From the NCBI GenBank assembly GCA_023336205.1, contig JALQCR010000003.1, forward strand, positions 124,001 through 188,000: 64,000 nucleotides of DNA, given 5' to 3'. The notes beneath the pieces are model-generated. The model searched no databases. It worked only from the letters and a program-made list of their open reading frames with translations, and had not been told where the DNA came from. Each line of letters opens with the position of its first letter. Positions within the stretch are counted from its first letter, which is position 1. Origin of the DNA: Pseudanabaena sp. Salubria-1. Lineage in GTDB: Bacteria; Cyanobacteriota; Cyanobacteriia; Pseudanabaenales; Pseudanabaenaceae. Made by a program: the position numbers and the translations under genes. Shown here piece by piece: positions 1-9,604 of this stretch.

Positions 1-1164
1 AACTTCCATATTAATCTTGTCACCAACAGCACGATCTTCCACTAATTGAGTGACTTGATCTGCTGTCAAGATTTCCTTATCGTTAAACTTAGTGATGACA
101 TCACCACGCTTAGCACCTGCCTTTGCCGCAGGTGAATCATCAACAACTCTGGTAATTAGAACACCTTTATCTTCAGAGATTTTAATGCCAAACTCAGTGT
201 CTTGATTGACTTGTTTCTTGACATTAGCATCAACTGTCACCATCTGAATACCAAGATAGGCTCGGCTGACCGTACCCTTCTCAATTATCTGCTTAGCAAT
301 GCGCTGAGCTGTTTCGATTGGGATTGCAAAACCTAGCCCCTGTGCACCTTGAATAATTGCGGTATTTACACCGATCACTTCACCATTCTGATTGAGCAAC
401 GGACCACCTGAGTTACCAGGATTAATTGCGGCATCAGTTTGAATGAAGCTAACTCGCTTATCGACTCCAATTTGACCGCTCTTACGACCGATCGCACTGA
501 TGATTCCTGCTGTAACGGTATTGTCTAAGCCAAGAGGATTACCAATCGCGATCGCCCAATCGCCTGGTTGCAAATTTTGAGAGCTACCGATGCTCACAGT
601 AGGCAAATTATCAGGCTTAACTTGAACAACAGCAATATCCGTAAGTTCATCACTACCTAAGACTTTACCTTCAATTTGGCGACCATCTTTAAGAATTACA
701 GTCACTTTGTCAGCACCACTGACTACATGGGCATTGGTAATGATGTCGCCTTCTTTGTTGATGATAAAGCCTGAACCAGTTCCGCGTTCAGTCCGCTCTT
801 TAGGCATCCGTCGTAGTTGATCGCCAAAAAACTGGCGAAACATGGGATCTTCTAAAAATTCCTGAGGAATTTGTTGATTACTAGCGACAGTCCGTGAGGC
901 GTTGATTCTGACCACCGCTGGACCTGTGCGATTAACAGCCTCTACGACGTAATTACGGGGGACTGTGATTGATTTCACTCTGTCGCTATCCTGTGCGATC
1001 GCTGGCGAGATCGTTGCAACTTGAGTCACAGGTGTAACTACTGTTGTATTTGGCGATCGCACTCCAGACACAACCGCCCAAGCTCCCAAGATGACACCTA
1101 GCAGCAGCATCGAAGCATAAATCAAAGGTTGCTTGTAACGAGATTTTTTATTTGAGTCTCTCAT
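1..1164 (-). CDS. HtrA/Deg-family trypsin-like serine protease with PDZ domain (3' end outside window)
   Basis: Periplasmic or thylakoid-lumenal quality-control protease of the HhoA/HhoB/HtrA family. The frame begins at the ATG complementary to 1162-1164 and is open to the window edge (about 388 residues seen). A basic N-terminus and one hydrophobic segment (about residues 14-31) suggest a membrane anchor or signal. The triad is visible: His146 (NAHV), Asp176 (TDIAVV) and Ser252 (NPGNSGGPL). The PDZ domain follows (about residue 300 on), with the VITRVVDDSPAAKAG carboxylate-binding region. The C-terminus is missing only because the window ends. Which of the three cyanobacterial paralogues it is cannot be decided here. 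Confidence 0.93.
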   Translation of the reverse strand, partial: MRDSNKKSRYKQPLIYASMLLLGVILGAWAVVSGVRSPNTTVVTPVTQVATISPAIAQDSDRVKSITVPRNYVVEAVNRTGPAVVRINASRTVASNQQIPQEFLEDPMFRQFFGDQLRRMPKERTERGTGSGFIINKEGDIITNAHVVSGADKVTVILKDGRQIEGKVLGSDELTDIAVVQVKPDNLPTVSIGSSQNLQPGDWAIAIGNPLGLDNTVTAGIISAIGRKSGQIGVDKRVSFIQTDAAINPGNSGGPLLNQNGEVIGVNTAIIQGAQGLGFAIPIETAQRIAKQIIEKGTVSRAYLGIQMVTVDANVKKQVNQDTEFGIKISEDKGVLITRVVDDSPAAKAGAKRGDVITKFNDKEILTADQVTQLVEDRAVGDKINMEV

Positions 1165-1307
1165 AGCTATTTCCGCGACCAATAATACCTAACATTCTAC
1201 AAAATTTTTTTTATGGTGTTAATCTTTGAGGCTAGACGGAAAACCGTCACGTAAGTATTTATCCACAGTTTTAATGAATAACGCATCACCCATGAGAACT
1301 TATTTAC

Positions 1308-1376
1308 GCTATAAACATCGAATAAATAGTGGTGCGCTGATTTGCCACGCACCACTATTTATTCGATGTTTATAGC
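1308..1376. repeat. Perfect 29-bp-arm palindrome
   Basis: The left arm 1308-1336 is the exact reverse complement of 1348-1376, with an 11-nt spacer. The arm core GAATAAATAGTGGT recurs in the palindrome at 46859-46903, so this is a member of a dispersed family and not just a terminator. It lies between two divergent promoters, where a terminator has no obvious use. Confidence 0.8.
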
Positions 1377-1476
1377 AATTCATAAAATTGCTATGCCATT
1401 TTGTGAATTGCTAAGGAATGAACATTAATTAACTTGTGCAATTAAAACCAAAATTTGTTGGGGCGGGCGAAGCCCC

Positions 1477-1588
<112 letters not shown>

Positions 1589-1755
1589 ACCTCAATTCTA
1601 GGATGGGAAGTTGTGCCAATGTTAATAGTATTTTGGTGTTTGGGGTTTATTGCCTGAGCAAGACTTACATTCCTTACAGATAAAGTGGTCAAAGCCATCC
1701 GCTCTTCTCTATTTTGTTAATTAATCCTGACGTAAAAACTTTTTGGCAAACTAAA

Positions 1756-1795
1756 CTTAACTGCATCTTTAACGTCCCTTAACCTTTGGTTGACG
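1756..1795 (+). promoter_or_regulatory. Putative Pho box (SphR/PhoB binding site) upstream of pstS
   Basis: Four direct repeats with core TTAAC, TTAAC, TTAAC, TTGAC begin at 1757, 1769, 1779 and 1790. The spacing (12, 10, 11) is close to one helical turn and matches the layout of cyanobacterial Pho boxes (CTTAACCT-like octamers). A possible -10 (TAGTAT, 1805-1810) follows about ten bases later; another TATAAT is at 1851-1856. Placement before pstSCAB supports phosphate-starvation control. Confidence 0.7.
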
Positions 1796-1871
1796 TAAGC
1801 AGTTTAGTATCGATCATGTCTAGTTTAAATGCCTAGTAAACCGTAACAGATATAATCGCAGTAAGATTTCT

Positions 1872-2981
1872 ATGATGTCTAAAAAGAGTATCAATCGTAG
1901 TGTAGTCAAGTTTGTAGCTGGTGTTACACTTGCCACAGCGCTAGCATCCTGTAGCGGTAGCACCACCACCCCCACAACTGGTGCAACTAGCCCAGCAGCT
2001 TCACCTACAACGGCGATGAAAGATTCCGGAAAGGAACCTGCAAAGGAACCCGCAAAAGCACCTTCTAATTTATCTGGCAACATCACTATTGATGGCTCTA
2101 GTACTGTTGCTCCAATCAGCAAAGCTGTTGCTGAAGACTTCGCAAAATCTAACCCTGGCGTAAAGGTTCCTGTTGGTACAAGCGGTACTGGCGGTGGATT
2201 TAAGAAATTCTGTGCTGGAGATATCGATATTGCTAATGCTTCTCGTCCAATCAAAGCTAAAGAAGCTGAAGATTGTAAGAAGAATGGTGTAGAGTTTGTT
2301 GAACTACCTGTTGCTGTTGATGGTCTAACTGTAGTTGTTAACAAAGAAAATACTTGGGCAAAATGCCTTACTATTGCAGAACTCAACACCATGTGGAGCC
2401 CTGACTCAGAAGGCAAAATCACAACTTGGGATCAAGTTCGCCCTGATTTCCCCAAAGAACCAATTGCCCTCTTTGGAGCAGGTGCTGACTCAGGCACATT
2501 TGACTACTTTACCGAAGCAGTCAATAAAAAGTCTAAGGTGATCCGTAAGGATTATCAACCCAGTGAAGATGACAACATCACCGTTAAGGGTGTTCAAGGT
2601 GGCAAGGGTGCAATGGGCTTCTTTGGAGTTTCTTACTATGAAGAAAATGCTAAGAAGTTGACTGCTATCGAAGTTGATGGTGGAAAGGGTTGTGTTGCGC
2701 CTACTGCTGAGAATATTAACTCTGGCAAATATGCTCCGTTGTCTCGTCCTCTGTTTATCTATGTGAGCAAGAAAGCTCTAGCACGTCCTGAAGTCAAAGC
2801 TTTTGCTGATTACTACTTCAAAGATCTTAAAGTAGTTAAAGAAGTAGGTTATGTGCCACTTCCTAGCGACGCTGTACCTAAGATCCTTGAACGTTTGAGT
2901 GCTGTTAAGACAGGCACAACCTTCATGGACGCTCCTGCTGGCGTTTCCGTAGCTGAATTGCTTGCAAAAGACTTGAAATAA
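1872..2981 (+). CDS. pstS: Phosphate ABC transporter substrate-binding lipoprotein PstS
   Basis: Binds inorganic phosphate outside the inner membrane and delivers it to PstCA. The N-terminus is a lipoprotein signal: a basic stretch, a hydrophobic core and the lipobox LASC with Cys27. A Thr/Pro/Ala/Lys-rich linker (about 28-66) precedes the binding domain. The family phosphate-loop motif IDGSSTVAP and the SGTGGGFKKFC region are present. Length (369 aa) is normal. ATG codons are adjacent at 1872 and 1875; either may start. It heads pstS-C-A-B, is preceded by a Pho box and followed by a strong hairpin (3032-3070), so the permease genes are probably expressed less strongly than pstS. Confidence 0.96.
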   Translation: MMSKKSINRSVVKFVAGVTLATALASCSGSTTTPTTGATSPAASPTTAMKDSGKEPAKEPAKAPSNLSGNITIDGSSTVAPISKAVAEDFAKSNPGVKVPVGTSGTGGGFKKFCAGDIDIANASRPIKAKEAEDCKKNGVEFVELPVAVDGLTVVVNKENTWAKCLTIAELNTMWSPDSEGKITTWDQVRPDFPKEPIALFGAGADSGTFDYFTEAVNKKSKVIRKDYQPSEDDNITVKGVQGGKGAMGFFGVSYYEENAKKLTAIEVDGGKGCVAPTAENINSGKYAPLSRPLFIYVSKKALARPEVKAFADYYFKDLKVVKEVGYVPLPSDAVPKILERLSAVKTGTTFMDAPAGVSVAELLAKDLK

Positions 2982-3031
2982 TTTCAAGTTAGTTTTGAGC
3001 TAAGCCCTCCTAGCATCTAAAAATCCAAGCC

Positions 3032-3070
3032 AAAAACTGTACCGCCCGCGCAGCGGGCGGTACAGTTTTT
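3032..3070 (+). terminator. 18-bp-arm hairpin between pstS and pstC
   Basis: Perfect arms 3032-3049 and 3053-3070 with a GCA loop, ending in five T. The GC-rich core and T-run suit an attenuating terminator that lowers transcription into pstC. It also resembles the other gene-end palindromes of the window. Confidence 0.7.
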
Positions 3071-3144
3071 AGGGTTTTATATTTAATTTTGCTTAACTAC
3101 CTATGCAGGGCTTTGACTTTTGATGTACTTGAGGAGAAAACTTT

Positions 3145-4098
3145 ATGACAAGTCCTGTAACTCTCGAAGATCTTGACCTTTATCAACGCCGCGATCGCAA
3201 TATTAAAGAGAGTGCGATCGGATATGCGTTGCTTTTTTGTGCTTTCGTATCTGTACTGACTACAGTTGCGATCATCTATGTTCTTGCCTCAGAAACAGTG
3301 AGCTTTTTCGGCAAGGCTAGCATTGGTGAATTTCTATTTGGTAAGACTTTAGAAAATGGCAGCTATAGCTGTAGTTGGACACCTCAGTTTGCTGACAAGG
3401 GCTTTTGCGTTTGGCCAACGGTTAATGGCACATTAATGGTGGCTCTAATTGCCATGTTAGTTGCAACCCCCCTAGGACTGGCAACTGCTGTTTACCTTTC
3501 AGAATACGCATCACCAAGATTGAGTAAATTTTTACGTCCGATTATTGAGTTGTTAGCTGGAGTACCTACTGTTGTATATGGATACTTTGCGTTGACATTT
3601 GTTACCCCAATTTTAGCGAAGCTGATTCCTGGTTTGCAAGGATTTAATGCTCTCAGCGCAGGCTTGATCATGGGCGTGATGATTGTCCCCACGATCGCTT
3701 CAATTAGTACCGATGCAATGAAAGCTGTTCCAAATTCTCTCCGTGAAGCAGCCTATGGGCTTGGCTCCACAAAAAAAGAAGTTGCAACTGGTATTGTTTT
3801 TCCTGCAGCTCTGTCTGGCATCTGTGCTGCAATCATTTTGGGTATATCCCGTGCAGTGGGTGAGACGATGATCGTTGCGATCGCTGCTGGCCAAAGACCT
3901 GTATTAACTCTCGATCCTAGACAAACAGTTGGCACAATGACTGCCTACATTGCTCAAGTTGCCAAGGGTGATTCACGAGTTGGCAGTGTAGAGTACCAAG
4001 CACTTTTTGCAGTTGGGATGTCGCTATTTCTAATCACTCTTCTTCTCAACATTATCAGTAAGCAAATTAGCAAACGCTTCCAAGAAACCTATGAGTAA
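3145..4098 (+). CDS. pstC: Phosphate ABC transporter permease PstC
   Basis: One of the two inner-membrane channel subunits for phosphate. Six hydrophobic segments are evident, and the cytoplasmic EAA-like loop ([23 protein letters not shown], near residue 197) that docks to PstB is clear. The family motif [12 protein letters not shown] is present around residue 140. Length (317 aa) is typical. AGGAG lies about eight bases before the ATG. The end overlaps the pstA start by 8 bases, indicating translational coupling. Confidence 0.96.
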   Translation: MTSPVTLEDLDLYQRRDRNIKESAIGYALLFCAFVSVLTTVAIIYVLASETVSFFGKASIGEFLFGKTLENGSYSCSWTPQFADKGFCVWPTVNGTLMVALIAMLVATPLGLATAVYLSEYASPRLSKFLRPIIELLAGVPTVVYGYFALTFVTPILAKLIPGLQGFNALSAGLIMGVMIVPTIASISTDAMKAVPNSLREAAYGLGSTKKEVATGIVFPAALSGICAAIILGISRAVGETMIVAIAAGQRPVLTLDPRQTVGTMTAYIAQVAKGDSRVGSVEYQALFAVGMSLFLITLLLNIISKQISKRFQETYE

Positions 4099-5062
4099 CG
4101 GAATCGATATCTTAGAAAATATTGACGGACAATCTAGCGAATCAAAATTTGAGCCAAAGCTTGAATCCAGACAGTTTTGGGGCAAAGTATTTTCTGCATT
4201 TTGTGTTTTTGCTACAGGGCTTGGATTGGTTGTCCTCGCATTCTTAATTTATCAGGTCTTTAGCGATGGTTCTAGCCGCATTAATGGGGATCTATTACAG
4301 CTATATCCATCTCGCCGTCCTGAAGAGTCGGGATATAAGGCAGCAATTCTGGGATCGATCGCGATGCTTACCTATGTGTTGGTGTTGGTAGTCCCACTTG
4401 GAGTCTGCTCAGCAATTTACTTGGAAGAATATGCCAAGAAAAACTGGTTGTCAGATTTAATTGAACTTAATATCTATAACTTGGCTGGTATCCCCTCGAT
4501 TATCTATGGGTTATTAGGCTTAGGACTATTTGTGCGTGGTCTTTATAGCGGTAGGGCTGTCTTAGTTACAGGAATTTTGACGATTACTTTACTAATTTTG
4601 CCGCCAGTTATTGTTATCTCTAGGGAAGCAATTCGCGCCGTTCCGCAATCAGTCCGTCAGGCTTCCTATGGAGTCGGTGCAACCAAGTGGCAGACGATTC
4701 GCCATCACGTTTTACCTTCTGCTCTACCAGGGATTTTAACTGCGGTGATTATCTCTACCTCTAGAGGTATAGGCGAAACTGCTCCAATTGTAGTTCTTGG
4801 CGCTGGTACGGTTTTATTTGACCCTAAAGCCTCTCCTATCAACTTTGGAGCTTTGTTCAGTGGTAATATAGGAGATGTATTTACCGATACATTATGGTCA
4901 AACGATAACTTCTTTTCCGTTCTGCCATACCAAATATATGAGTGGGTTGGAGATCCGAAGCCTGAATTTCAGACGCTAGCTTCGGCAGGTATCATCGTGC
5001 TTTTAGCCCTAGTTTTAGGCATGAACTTAGTTGCCATCTTTTTACGCAGTCGGGCAAAGTAA
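4091..5062 (+). CDS. pstA: Phosphate ABC transporter permease PstA
   Basis: Partner channel subunit of PstC. It shows the [16 protein letters not shown] motif (about residue 135) and the EAA loop [21 protein letters not shown] (about residue 193), with six hydrophobic segments. Residues 1-30 form a polar cytoplasmic tail. The ATG lies inside the last codons of pstC. Length (323 aa) is normal for the family. Confidence 0.96.
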   Translation: MSNGIDILENIDGQSSESKFEPKLESRQFWGKVFSAFCVFATGLGLVVLAFLIYQVFSDGSSRINGDLLQLYPSRRPEESGYKAAILGSIAMLTYVLVLVVPLGVCSAIYLEEYAKKNWLSDLIELNIYNLAGIPSIIYGLLGLGLFVRGLYSGRAVLVTGILTITLLILPPVIVISREAIRAVPQSVRQASYGVGATKWQTIRHHVLPSALPGILTAVIISTSRGIGETAPIVVLGAGTVLFDPKASPINFGALFSGNIGDVFTDTLWSNDNFFSVLPYQIYEWVGDPKPEFQTLASAGIIVLLALVLGMNLVAIFLRSRAK

Positions 5063-5107
5063 TTCAAGCTATTCGCAGGCTAAATTTATCAAACTTGGGG
5101 TTTTACA

Positions 5108-5923
5108 ATGAACTTAAGCAGCAATTCTTCTGAGAATCAGGCAATTTTAAAGGTTGAAGACGTTAACGTTTTCTATAGCTCCAACTCACCAGCAGTTGCA
5201 GGTGTTAACCTAGAAATCTTTAAAAATCAAATTACCGCATTTATTGGACCTTCTGGCTGTGGTAAAAGTACGATTTTGAGATGTTTTAATCGTCTCAATG
5301 ATTTGATTGAGGGCGCAAGAGTTAAAGGATCAATTACCTTTAACGGACATAATCTTTACGATGATAAAATCGATCCAGTGGCAGTTCGTCGTCACATTGG
5401 GATGGTGTTTCAACGCCCTAATCCATTCCCAAAATCAATTTACGAAAACATCGCCTTTGGTCCCCGAATTAATGGATTTAAAGGATCTAAAAATGATATG
5501 GATGACTTAGTTGAGAAGTCATTAAGATCAGCTGCCATTTGGGATGAAGTTAAAGATAAACTGAAAGAAAGTGGTTTAGCTCTTTCTGGCGGTCAACAAC
5601 AACGTCTATGTATTGCCAGAGCGATCGCAGTGGAACCACAGGTAATCTTGATGGATGAGCCATGCTCAGCACTTGACCCGATATCAACTCTGCGAATCGA
5701 AGAACTAATGCAAGAACTCAAGCAAAAGTATACTCTAGTCATCGTTACACACAACATGCAGCAGGCATCGCGATCGGCTGATATGACTGCATTCTTTAAT
5801 ACCGAACTTAGTGATAGCGGTAAGCGGATGGGTAAATTGGTAGAAATCGATCGCACATCAGTTATCTTCAGTAGCCCTAAACAAGTAGCCACTGAGGAAT
5901 ACATTAGCGGTAGATTTGGCTAA
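5108..5923 (+). CDS. pstB: Phosphate ABC transporter ATP-binding protein PstB
   Basis: ATPase that powers PstCA. Walker A is GPSGCGKST (about residues 48-56), the Q-loop is [12 protein letters not shown], the signature is LSGGQQQR (about 160) and Walker B is [13 protein letters not shown] (about 180), with the H-loop VTHNMQQA. The combination [12 protein letters not shown] is characteristic of PstB. Length (271 aa) is normal. It is the last gene of the operon and is followed by a terminator hairpin at 5941-5983. No phoU lies next to it. Confidence 0.97.
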   Translation: MNLSSNSSENQAILKVEDVNVFYSSNSPAVAGVNLEIFKNQITAFIGPSGCGKSTILRCFNRLNDLIEGARVKGSITFNGHNLYDDKIDPVAVRRHIGMVFQRPNPFPKSIYENIAFGPRINGFKGSKNDMDDLVEKSLRSAAIWDEVKDKLKESGLALSGGQQQRLCIARAIAVEPQVILMDEPCSALDPISTLRIEELMQELKQKYTLVIVTHNMQQASRSADMTAFFNTELSDSGKRMGKLVEIDRTSVIFSSPKQVATEEYISGRFG

Positions 5924-5940
5924 AGCTAAAAATCAAGATT

Positions 5941-5983
5941 AAAATAAGTAAAGAGAGCGCCAATCGCTCTCTTTACTTATTTT
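5941..5983 (+). terminator. Terminator after pstB
   Basis: A 19-bp perfect stem (5941-5959 with 5965-5983), a CCAAT loop and a short T-run, 18 bases after the pstB stop. It closes the pst operon. Confidence 0.8.
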
Positions 5984-6001
5984 TGTGGCTATTAAATTTT
6001 C

Positions 6002-6892
6002 ATGGTTTTAACAAGTACTGAATCGATCGCTGGTCAATACTGGCTATGGCGTGAACAAAAAATATATTTTGTCAAAGCAGGAAATAATCCTCAGCGTCCG
6101 CCACTGCTCTTAGTGCATGGATTTGGAGCCTCAACAGATCATTGGCGCAAGAATATCTCTGAACTTAGTCAAGATTTTGAAGTATATGCGATCGACTTGT
6201 TAGGCTTCGGGCGATCGCAAAAACCTGCATGGCAATATAGCGGCAATCTTTGGCGGGATCAACTGCATGATTTTATTACCGAAAAAATTCAACGTCCAAC
6301 CGTAATTGCAGGCAACTCCCTTGGTGGTTATTCTTCGTTATGTATAGCTGCTGATTATCCGCAATCAGTGGCGGGTGTGATCTTGCTAAATAGTGCGGGA
6401 CCATTTACAGATACCAATCCCCTTGGTGCTAAAAAAGTAAATCCCATCCAAAAAGCGATCACCCCAGCCTTGCAGACAGTCTTGCGCCAGCCTTGGGCAA
6501 ATCAATTACTATTTACCTTTGTCCGCCAAAAATCGCGCATTCGTAGCACCCTCAAAAAAGTCTATTTAGATCAATCTGCCGTTACCGATCAATTAGTCGA
6601 GGATATTTATCGTCCATCCTGCGATCAGGGGGCTGCACAGGTTTTTGCATCAGTATTTAGTACTCCACAAGGTAAAAAAGTTGATGAGTTATTGGGAGCG
6701 ATGACTTGTCCCTTAATGACAATTTGGGGTGAAGGTGATCCTTGGATGAATTCCCGTGCTAGGAGTGCAAAATTTCGTGAGTTTTATCCATCACTTACAG
6801 AGCATTACATTAATGCAGGGCATTGCCCCCACGATGAAAGCCCCCAAATCGTGAATAAATTAATTCGAGATTGGTATGAATTAACTTTATAG
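6002..6892 (+). CDS. Alpha/beta-fold hydrolase
   Basis: Serine hydrolase fold with unknown substrate. The oxyanion motif VHGFGAS is near residue 38, the nucleophile elbow GNSLGGY gives Ser106, and the catalytic His is probably in AGHCPHDESP near residue 275. Length (296 aa) is usual for this cyanobacterial family. A paralogue with the same architecture lies at 57335-58222; both open with a W(R/D)xxxIxY-type segment and share the AGHCP(H/Q)DE ending. No signal peptide. The stop codon lies inside a 24-bp palindrome. Confidence 0.88.
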   Translation: MVLTSTESIAGQYWLWREQKIYFVKAGNNPQRPPLLLVHGFGASTDHWRKNISELSQDFEVYAIDLLGFGRSQKPAWQYSGNLWRDQLHDFITEKIQRPTVIAGNSLGGYSSLCIAADYPQSVAGVILLNSAGPFTDTNPLGAKKVNPIQKAITPALQTVLRQPWANQLLFTFVRQKSRIRSTLKKVYLDQSAVTDQLVEDIYRPSCDQGAAQVFASVFSTPQGKKVDELLGAMTCPLMTIWGEGDPWMNSRARSAKFREFYPSLTEHYINAGHCPHDESPQIVNKLIRDWYELTL

Positions 6893-6936
6893 TGAAAGAA
6901 AAGTTGGTGCGACGCACCAACTTTTCTTTCACTATA
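6888..6936. terminator. Palindrome overlapping the hydrolase stop codon
   Basis: The arms run 6888-6911 and 6913-6936, pairing almost end to end (GGTGC-GAC-GCACC at the centre). The left arm includes the TAG stop of the preceding gene. It probably acts as a terminator, but belongs to the dispersed palindrome set. Confidence 0.7.
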
Positions 6937-6949
6937 AAAAACTAACGAA

Positions 6950-7297
6950 ATGGCAACTTGGCAATGTATTAGTGGCTGTGGCGCTTGCTGTCATCTCGAT
7001 CCGAGTGAACGCCCTGACCTAGCAGATTACCTCACCCCCGATGAGCTACAAAAATATTTAAGTATGGTGGGTAGCGATGGTTGGTGTATTAACTTCGATC
7101 ACCTTAATCGCAGTTGTACTATCTATGATCAAAGACCTCGTTTTTGTCGAGTGGAATCTGATACCTTTTATGACATGTTTGGCGTGGAGCCAGAAGAACT
7201 AGATGAGTTTGCGATCGCCTGTTGCGAGGAAAATATTGAGTCAATCTATGGTGAGCGATCGCTAGAAATATTACGTTTTGAGCAAGCAGTTAAGTAG
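6950..7297 (+). CDS. YkgJ-family cysteine cluster protein (putative Zn/Fe-chelating)
   Basis: A small soluble protein of the UPF0153/YkgJ type. The conserved cysteines are seen as CISGCGACC (residues 6-14), SCTIYDQRPRFCR (about 55-67) and a late CC pair near 89. The family is thought to bind zinc or iron; its role is unknown. Length 115 aa is normal. It lies 57 bases after the hydrolase, separated by a hairpin, so it may have its own promoter. Confidence 0.85.
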   Translation: MATWQCISGCGACCHLDPSERPDLADYLTPDELQKYLSMVGSDGWCINFDHLNRSCTIYDQRPRFCRVESDTFYDMFGVEPEELDEFAIACCEENIESIYGERSLEILRFEQAVK

Positions 7298-7300
7298 CTC

Positions 7301-7358
7301 ACAAACCCCAAAAAGACAAAGTGCCCGCTATGCGGGTACTTTGTCTTTTTTAGGGTTT
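7301..7358. terminator. Long hairpin after the cysteine-cluster gene
   Basis: ACAAACCC / GGGTTTGT forms the outer stem, AAAAAGACAAAG / CTTTGTCTTTTT the middle and GCCCGC / GCGGGT the core, with a TAT loop. One G-T mismatch and small asymmetries are present. It starts three bases after the stop. Confidence 0.7.
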
Positions 7359-7564
7359 GTGACTATGATCACTCAAATATACATATGAGAGTCACATCTA
7401 TCCACAGGTATAAATCACATCTATATCTTTGATTTCAGAGGAAACTAATTGGTATAGAGATAGTCCTTAAGAAGTGACGATTTTCCAATTCAAGCGCGGA
7501 ATCATCATTGCCTAAAAGCCTATTACTTTTCTAATTTAATCCTTATACCCCTAGTACAAAAATC

Positions 7565-7753
7565 ATGAGTAACAAGAGTGTCATCAGAAATCTCGTCAAC
7601 CGTGCTCTTCTCGTCAAACGCCTTACTCCTGAGCTAGAAAACATGATTAATCTTGAGCTTTCTGAGCAAGGCTACATTACTGATCCTGACTATGAAGCCC
7701 TAGAGTATCTCATGCAAGCTATCGATCAAGGCAAAGTAAGGCAAGTTAGCTAA
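7565..7753 (+). CDS. Small conserved-type cyanobacterial protein, function unknown
   Basis: A 62-residue soluble protein that I cannot name. It is acidic in the middle and strongly helical, with the pattern LTPELENMINLELSEQG followed by DPDYEALEYLMQAID; this looks like a short helical-bundle protein of a type common in cyanobacterial genomes. It stands alone, with about 200 bases of leader containing no clear regulatory motif. The codon pattern and the sensible start support it as real. Confidence 0.6.
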   Translation: MSNKSVIRNLVNRALLVKRLTPELENMINLELSEQGYITDPDYEALEYLMQAIDQGKVRQVS

Positions 7754-7840
7754 ATAATTGACTAAATCGCCAATTATTTAGACTTGATTTTATTGCTAAG
7801 GGCTGTAGACTAGGATTGCAAAATTTGAAGTCTTGCTTGT

Positions 7841-9325
7841 ATGGGTTATTTGACCTATTTGCAGATAAATTATAAACTCGCATCTCTATCTCGTCGCATA
7901 GGCTACTGGCTACTGATTTTTGGGATAACCGCGCTGATTGCGATCGCGGTAAATGCTTGCAAATCTGAGTCTGGGATTGTTCCCACTTTGCCACAGAACC
8001 CAAACATTCAAGTGTTTTTCAACCAAAATCAAGCATCTCGATATACAGATCCATATCGAAAAATCGAACGTCTCGGTGACAATCTAGAAAGAGTAATGAT
8101 TGACAATGTTAGTCAATCTAAAGTTAGTCTTGATATTGCTGTTCAAGAACTACGTCTACCTAATATTGCTAAAGCAATTGTTGAAGCACAATTGCGTGGC
8201 GTGAACGTCCGACTGATTCTCGAAAATAACTATAGTCGAGCTTGGAGCGAATATACACCTGAGCAAGTTGAGAAGCTAAATCCTCGTGATCGCGATCGGT
8301 ACAAAGAATTTCGGAAGTTTGCGGATATTGATAACGACGGTCGCTTAAGTGAAGATGAATTGGATCGTAGTGATGGTTTACGGCTAATCAAGATTACCAA
8401 TGTGCCTTGGATTGACGATACTGCTGATGGCTCTAAAGGTAGTGGATTAATGCACCATAAATTTATGGTGATTGATGATCAAATAGTTTTGTTTGGTTCT
8501 GCAAATTTGACCATGAGTGATATTCATGGTGACTTTACTAGACCTGAGACTAGGGGTAATGCAAACAATCTTATTCGTATAGACAGCAAAGAACTTGCCA
8601 CAAGATTTAAGAAAGAATTTAACCTAATGTGGGGAGATGGACCAAATGGAAAACCTGACAGTCTGTTTGGTACAAAAAAGCCTTCTCGAAAAATTGATTA
8701 TCTCATCGTTGGCGGAGCGCAAATCCGACTTAAGTTCTCTCCAGATCCTGAAGATACAGCAAGGGAGCAAACCAGTAGCGGACTAATCGCCACAGCGATC
8801 GCTGGTACTAAGACAAATGTTGATATGGCCCTATTTGTCTATTCCGATGAATTTATTTCGGCAATTCTTGAAGAGCGTCAACAGGGAAATGTCCAAATTC
8901 GAGCACTAGTAGAGCCTCAATTTGCCTATCGAGATTATTCGTCAACTCTTGATATGTGGGGACTTCAATCCACCCAAGATTGCAAAAAAGACAAAAGCAG
9001 TGCATGGAAGCAACCCATCAAAACAGTTGGTATTCCCAATCTTGTATCTGGAGATACTTTGCATCATAAGTTTGCGATTCTTGATCGCAATTTAATTCTT
9101 ACAGGTTCACACAACTGGACAAAGGCTGCAAATCATACGAACGATGAAGTTTTAGTTGTCATTCAAAATGAGACTGTAGCAGCGCATTTTCAAAGGGAAT
9201 TTGATCGCCTTTATCAAGATGTTACTTTAGGACCCACGGCAAAACTAGTTCAAGCTACTTCCACAAGCTGCGCTGAGAGAGTTAAAAGCAATGTAAAGCC
9301 CATGATCGAAAATTCTGAGTTTTAA
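7841..9325 (+). CDS. Phospholipase D-like (HKD) lipoprotein with an inserted EF-hand
   Basis: A two-HKD phosphodiesterase-fold protein, possibly a nuclease or lipase outside the inner membrane. An N-terminal hydrophobic segment (23-38) ends in VNAC with Cys40, a possible lipobox. The first HKD is HHKFMVIDD (His205, Lys207, Asp212) and the second HHKFAILDR (His408, Lys410, Asp415), each followed by the FGSANLT / TGSHNWT element. Between the first strands and the first HKD, residues 162-173 read DIDNDGRLSEDE, a textbook EF-hand calcium loop. The substrate is not predictable. It starts at 7841, although a later start nearer the hydrophobic segment is possible. Confidence 0.85.
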   Translation: MGYLTYLQINYKLASLSRRIGYWLLIFGITALIAIAVNACKSESGIVPTLPQNPNIQVFFNQNQASRYTDPYRKIERLGDNLERVMIDNVSQSKVSLDIAVQELRLPNIAKAIVEAQLRGVNVRLILENNYSRAWSEYTPEQVEKLNPRDRDRYKEFRKFADIDNDGRLSEDELDRSDGLRLIKITNVPWIDDTADGSKGSGLMHHKFMVIDDQIVLFGSANLTMSDIHGDFTRPETRGNANNLIRIDSKELATRFKKEFNLMWGDGPNGKPDSLFGTKKPSRKIDYLIVGGAQIRLKFSPDPEDTAREQTSSGLIATAIAGTKTNVDMALFVYSDEFISAILEERQQGNVQIRALVEPQFAYRDYSSTLDMWGLQSTQDCKKDKSSAWKQPIKTVGIPNLVSGDTLHHKFAILDRNLILTGSHNWTKAANHTNDEVLVVIQNETVAAHFQREFDRLYQDVTLGPTAKLVQATSTSCAERVKSNVKPMIENSEF

Positions 9326-9352
9326 GGGACTTACACAAAATAATCGATCCCC

Positions 9353-9389
9353 AAAAAATAGGGGCGGGCATAGCCCGCCCCTATTTTTT
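9353..9389. terminator. Terminator hairpin after the PLD-like gene
   Basis: 17-bp perfect arms (9353-9369, 9373-9389) with an ATA loop, GC-rich core and T-run. Just upstream, 9327-9341 resembles one terminal repeat of the MITE at 31353-31440 (GGGACTTACACAAAA). Confidence 0.75.
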
Positions 9390-9405
9390 AGAGTGTAATA
9401 AAACT

Positions 9406-9491
9406 GATTTTGGTGTTTCCAGAGCCTTTGGCTCTGTAAACACCAAAATCGTTTTTTTGAAAGCCCACCTACGATGGGCTTTCAAAAAACG
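9406..9491. repeat. Two abutting palindromes
   Basis: The first (9406-9450) pairs GATTTTGGTGTTT with AAACACCAAAATC and has an inner CAGAGCC-TTT-GGCTCTG stem. The second (9450-9491) pairs CGTTTTTTTGAAAGCCCA with TGGGCTTTCAAAAAACG. They lie upstream of rimO and downstream of another terminator, so they are unlikely to be simple terminators. Confidence 0.65.
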
Positions 9492-9604
9492 ATTTTTATA
9501 ATGAGAATTGCTAGAGTTTTAATCATTGCGATCGCATGGTGCTTAAGTTTTGTTAAGCTAGGATGTCTGAAATTTTGTGCGCCAAAAATTGCGTTAATAC
9601 AAAT

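Noticed and set aside
1820..2422. A 200-residue minus-strand frame opposite pstS
   Set aside because: Shadow of the pstS reading frame; no independent signals.
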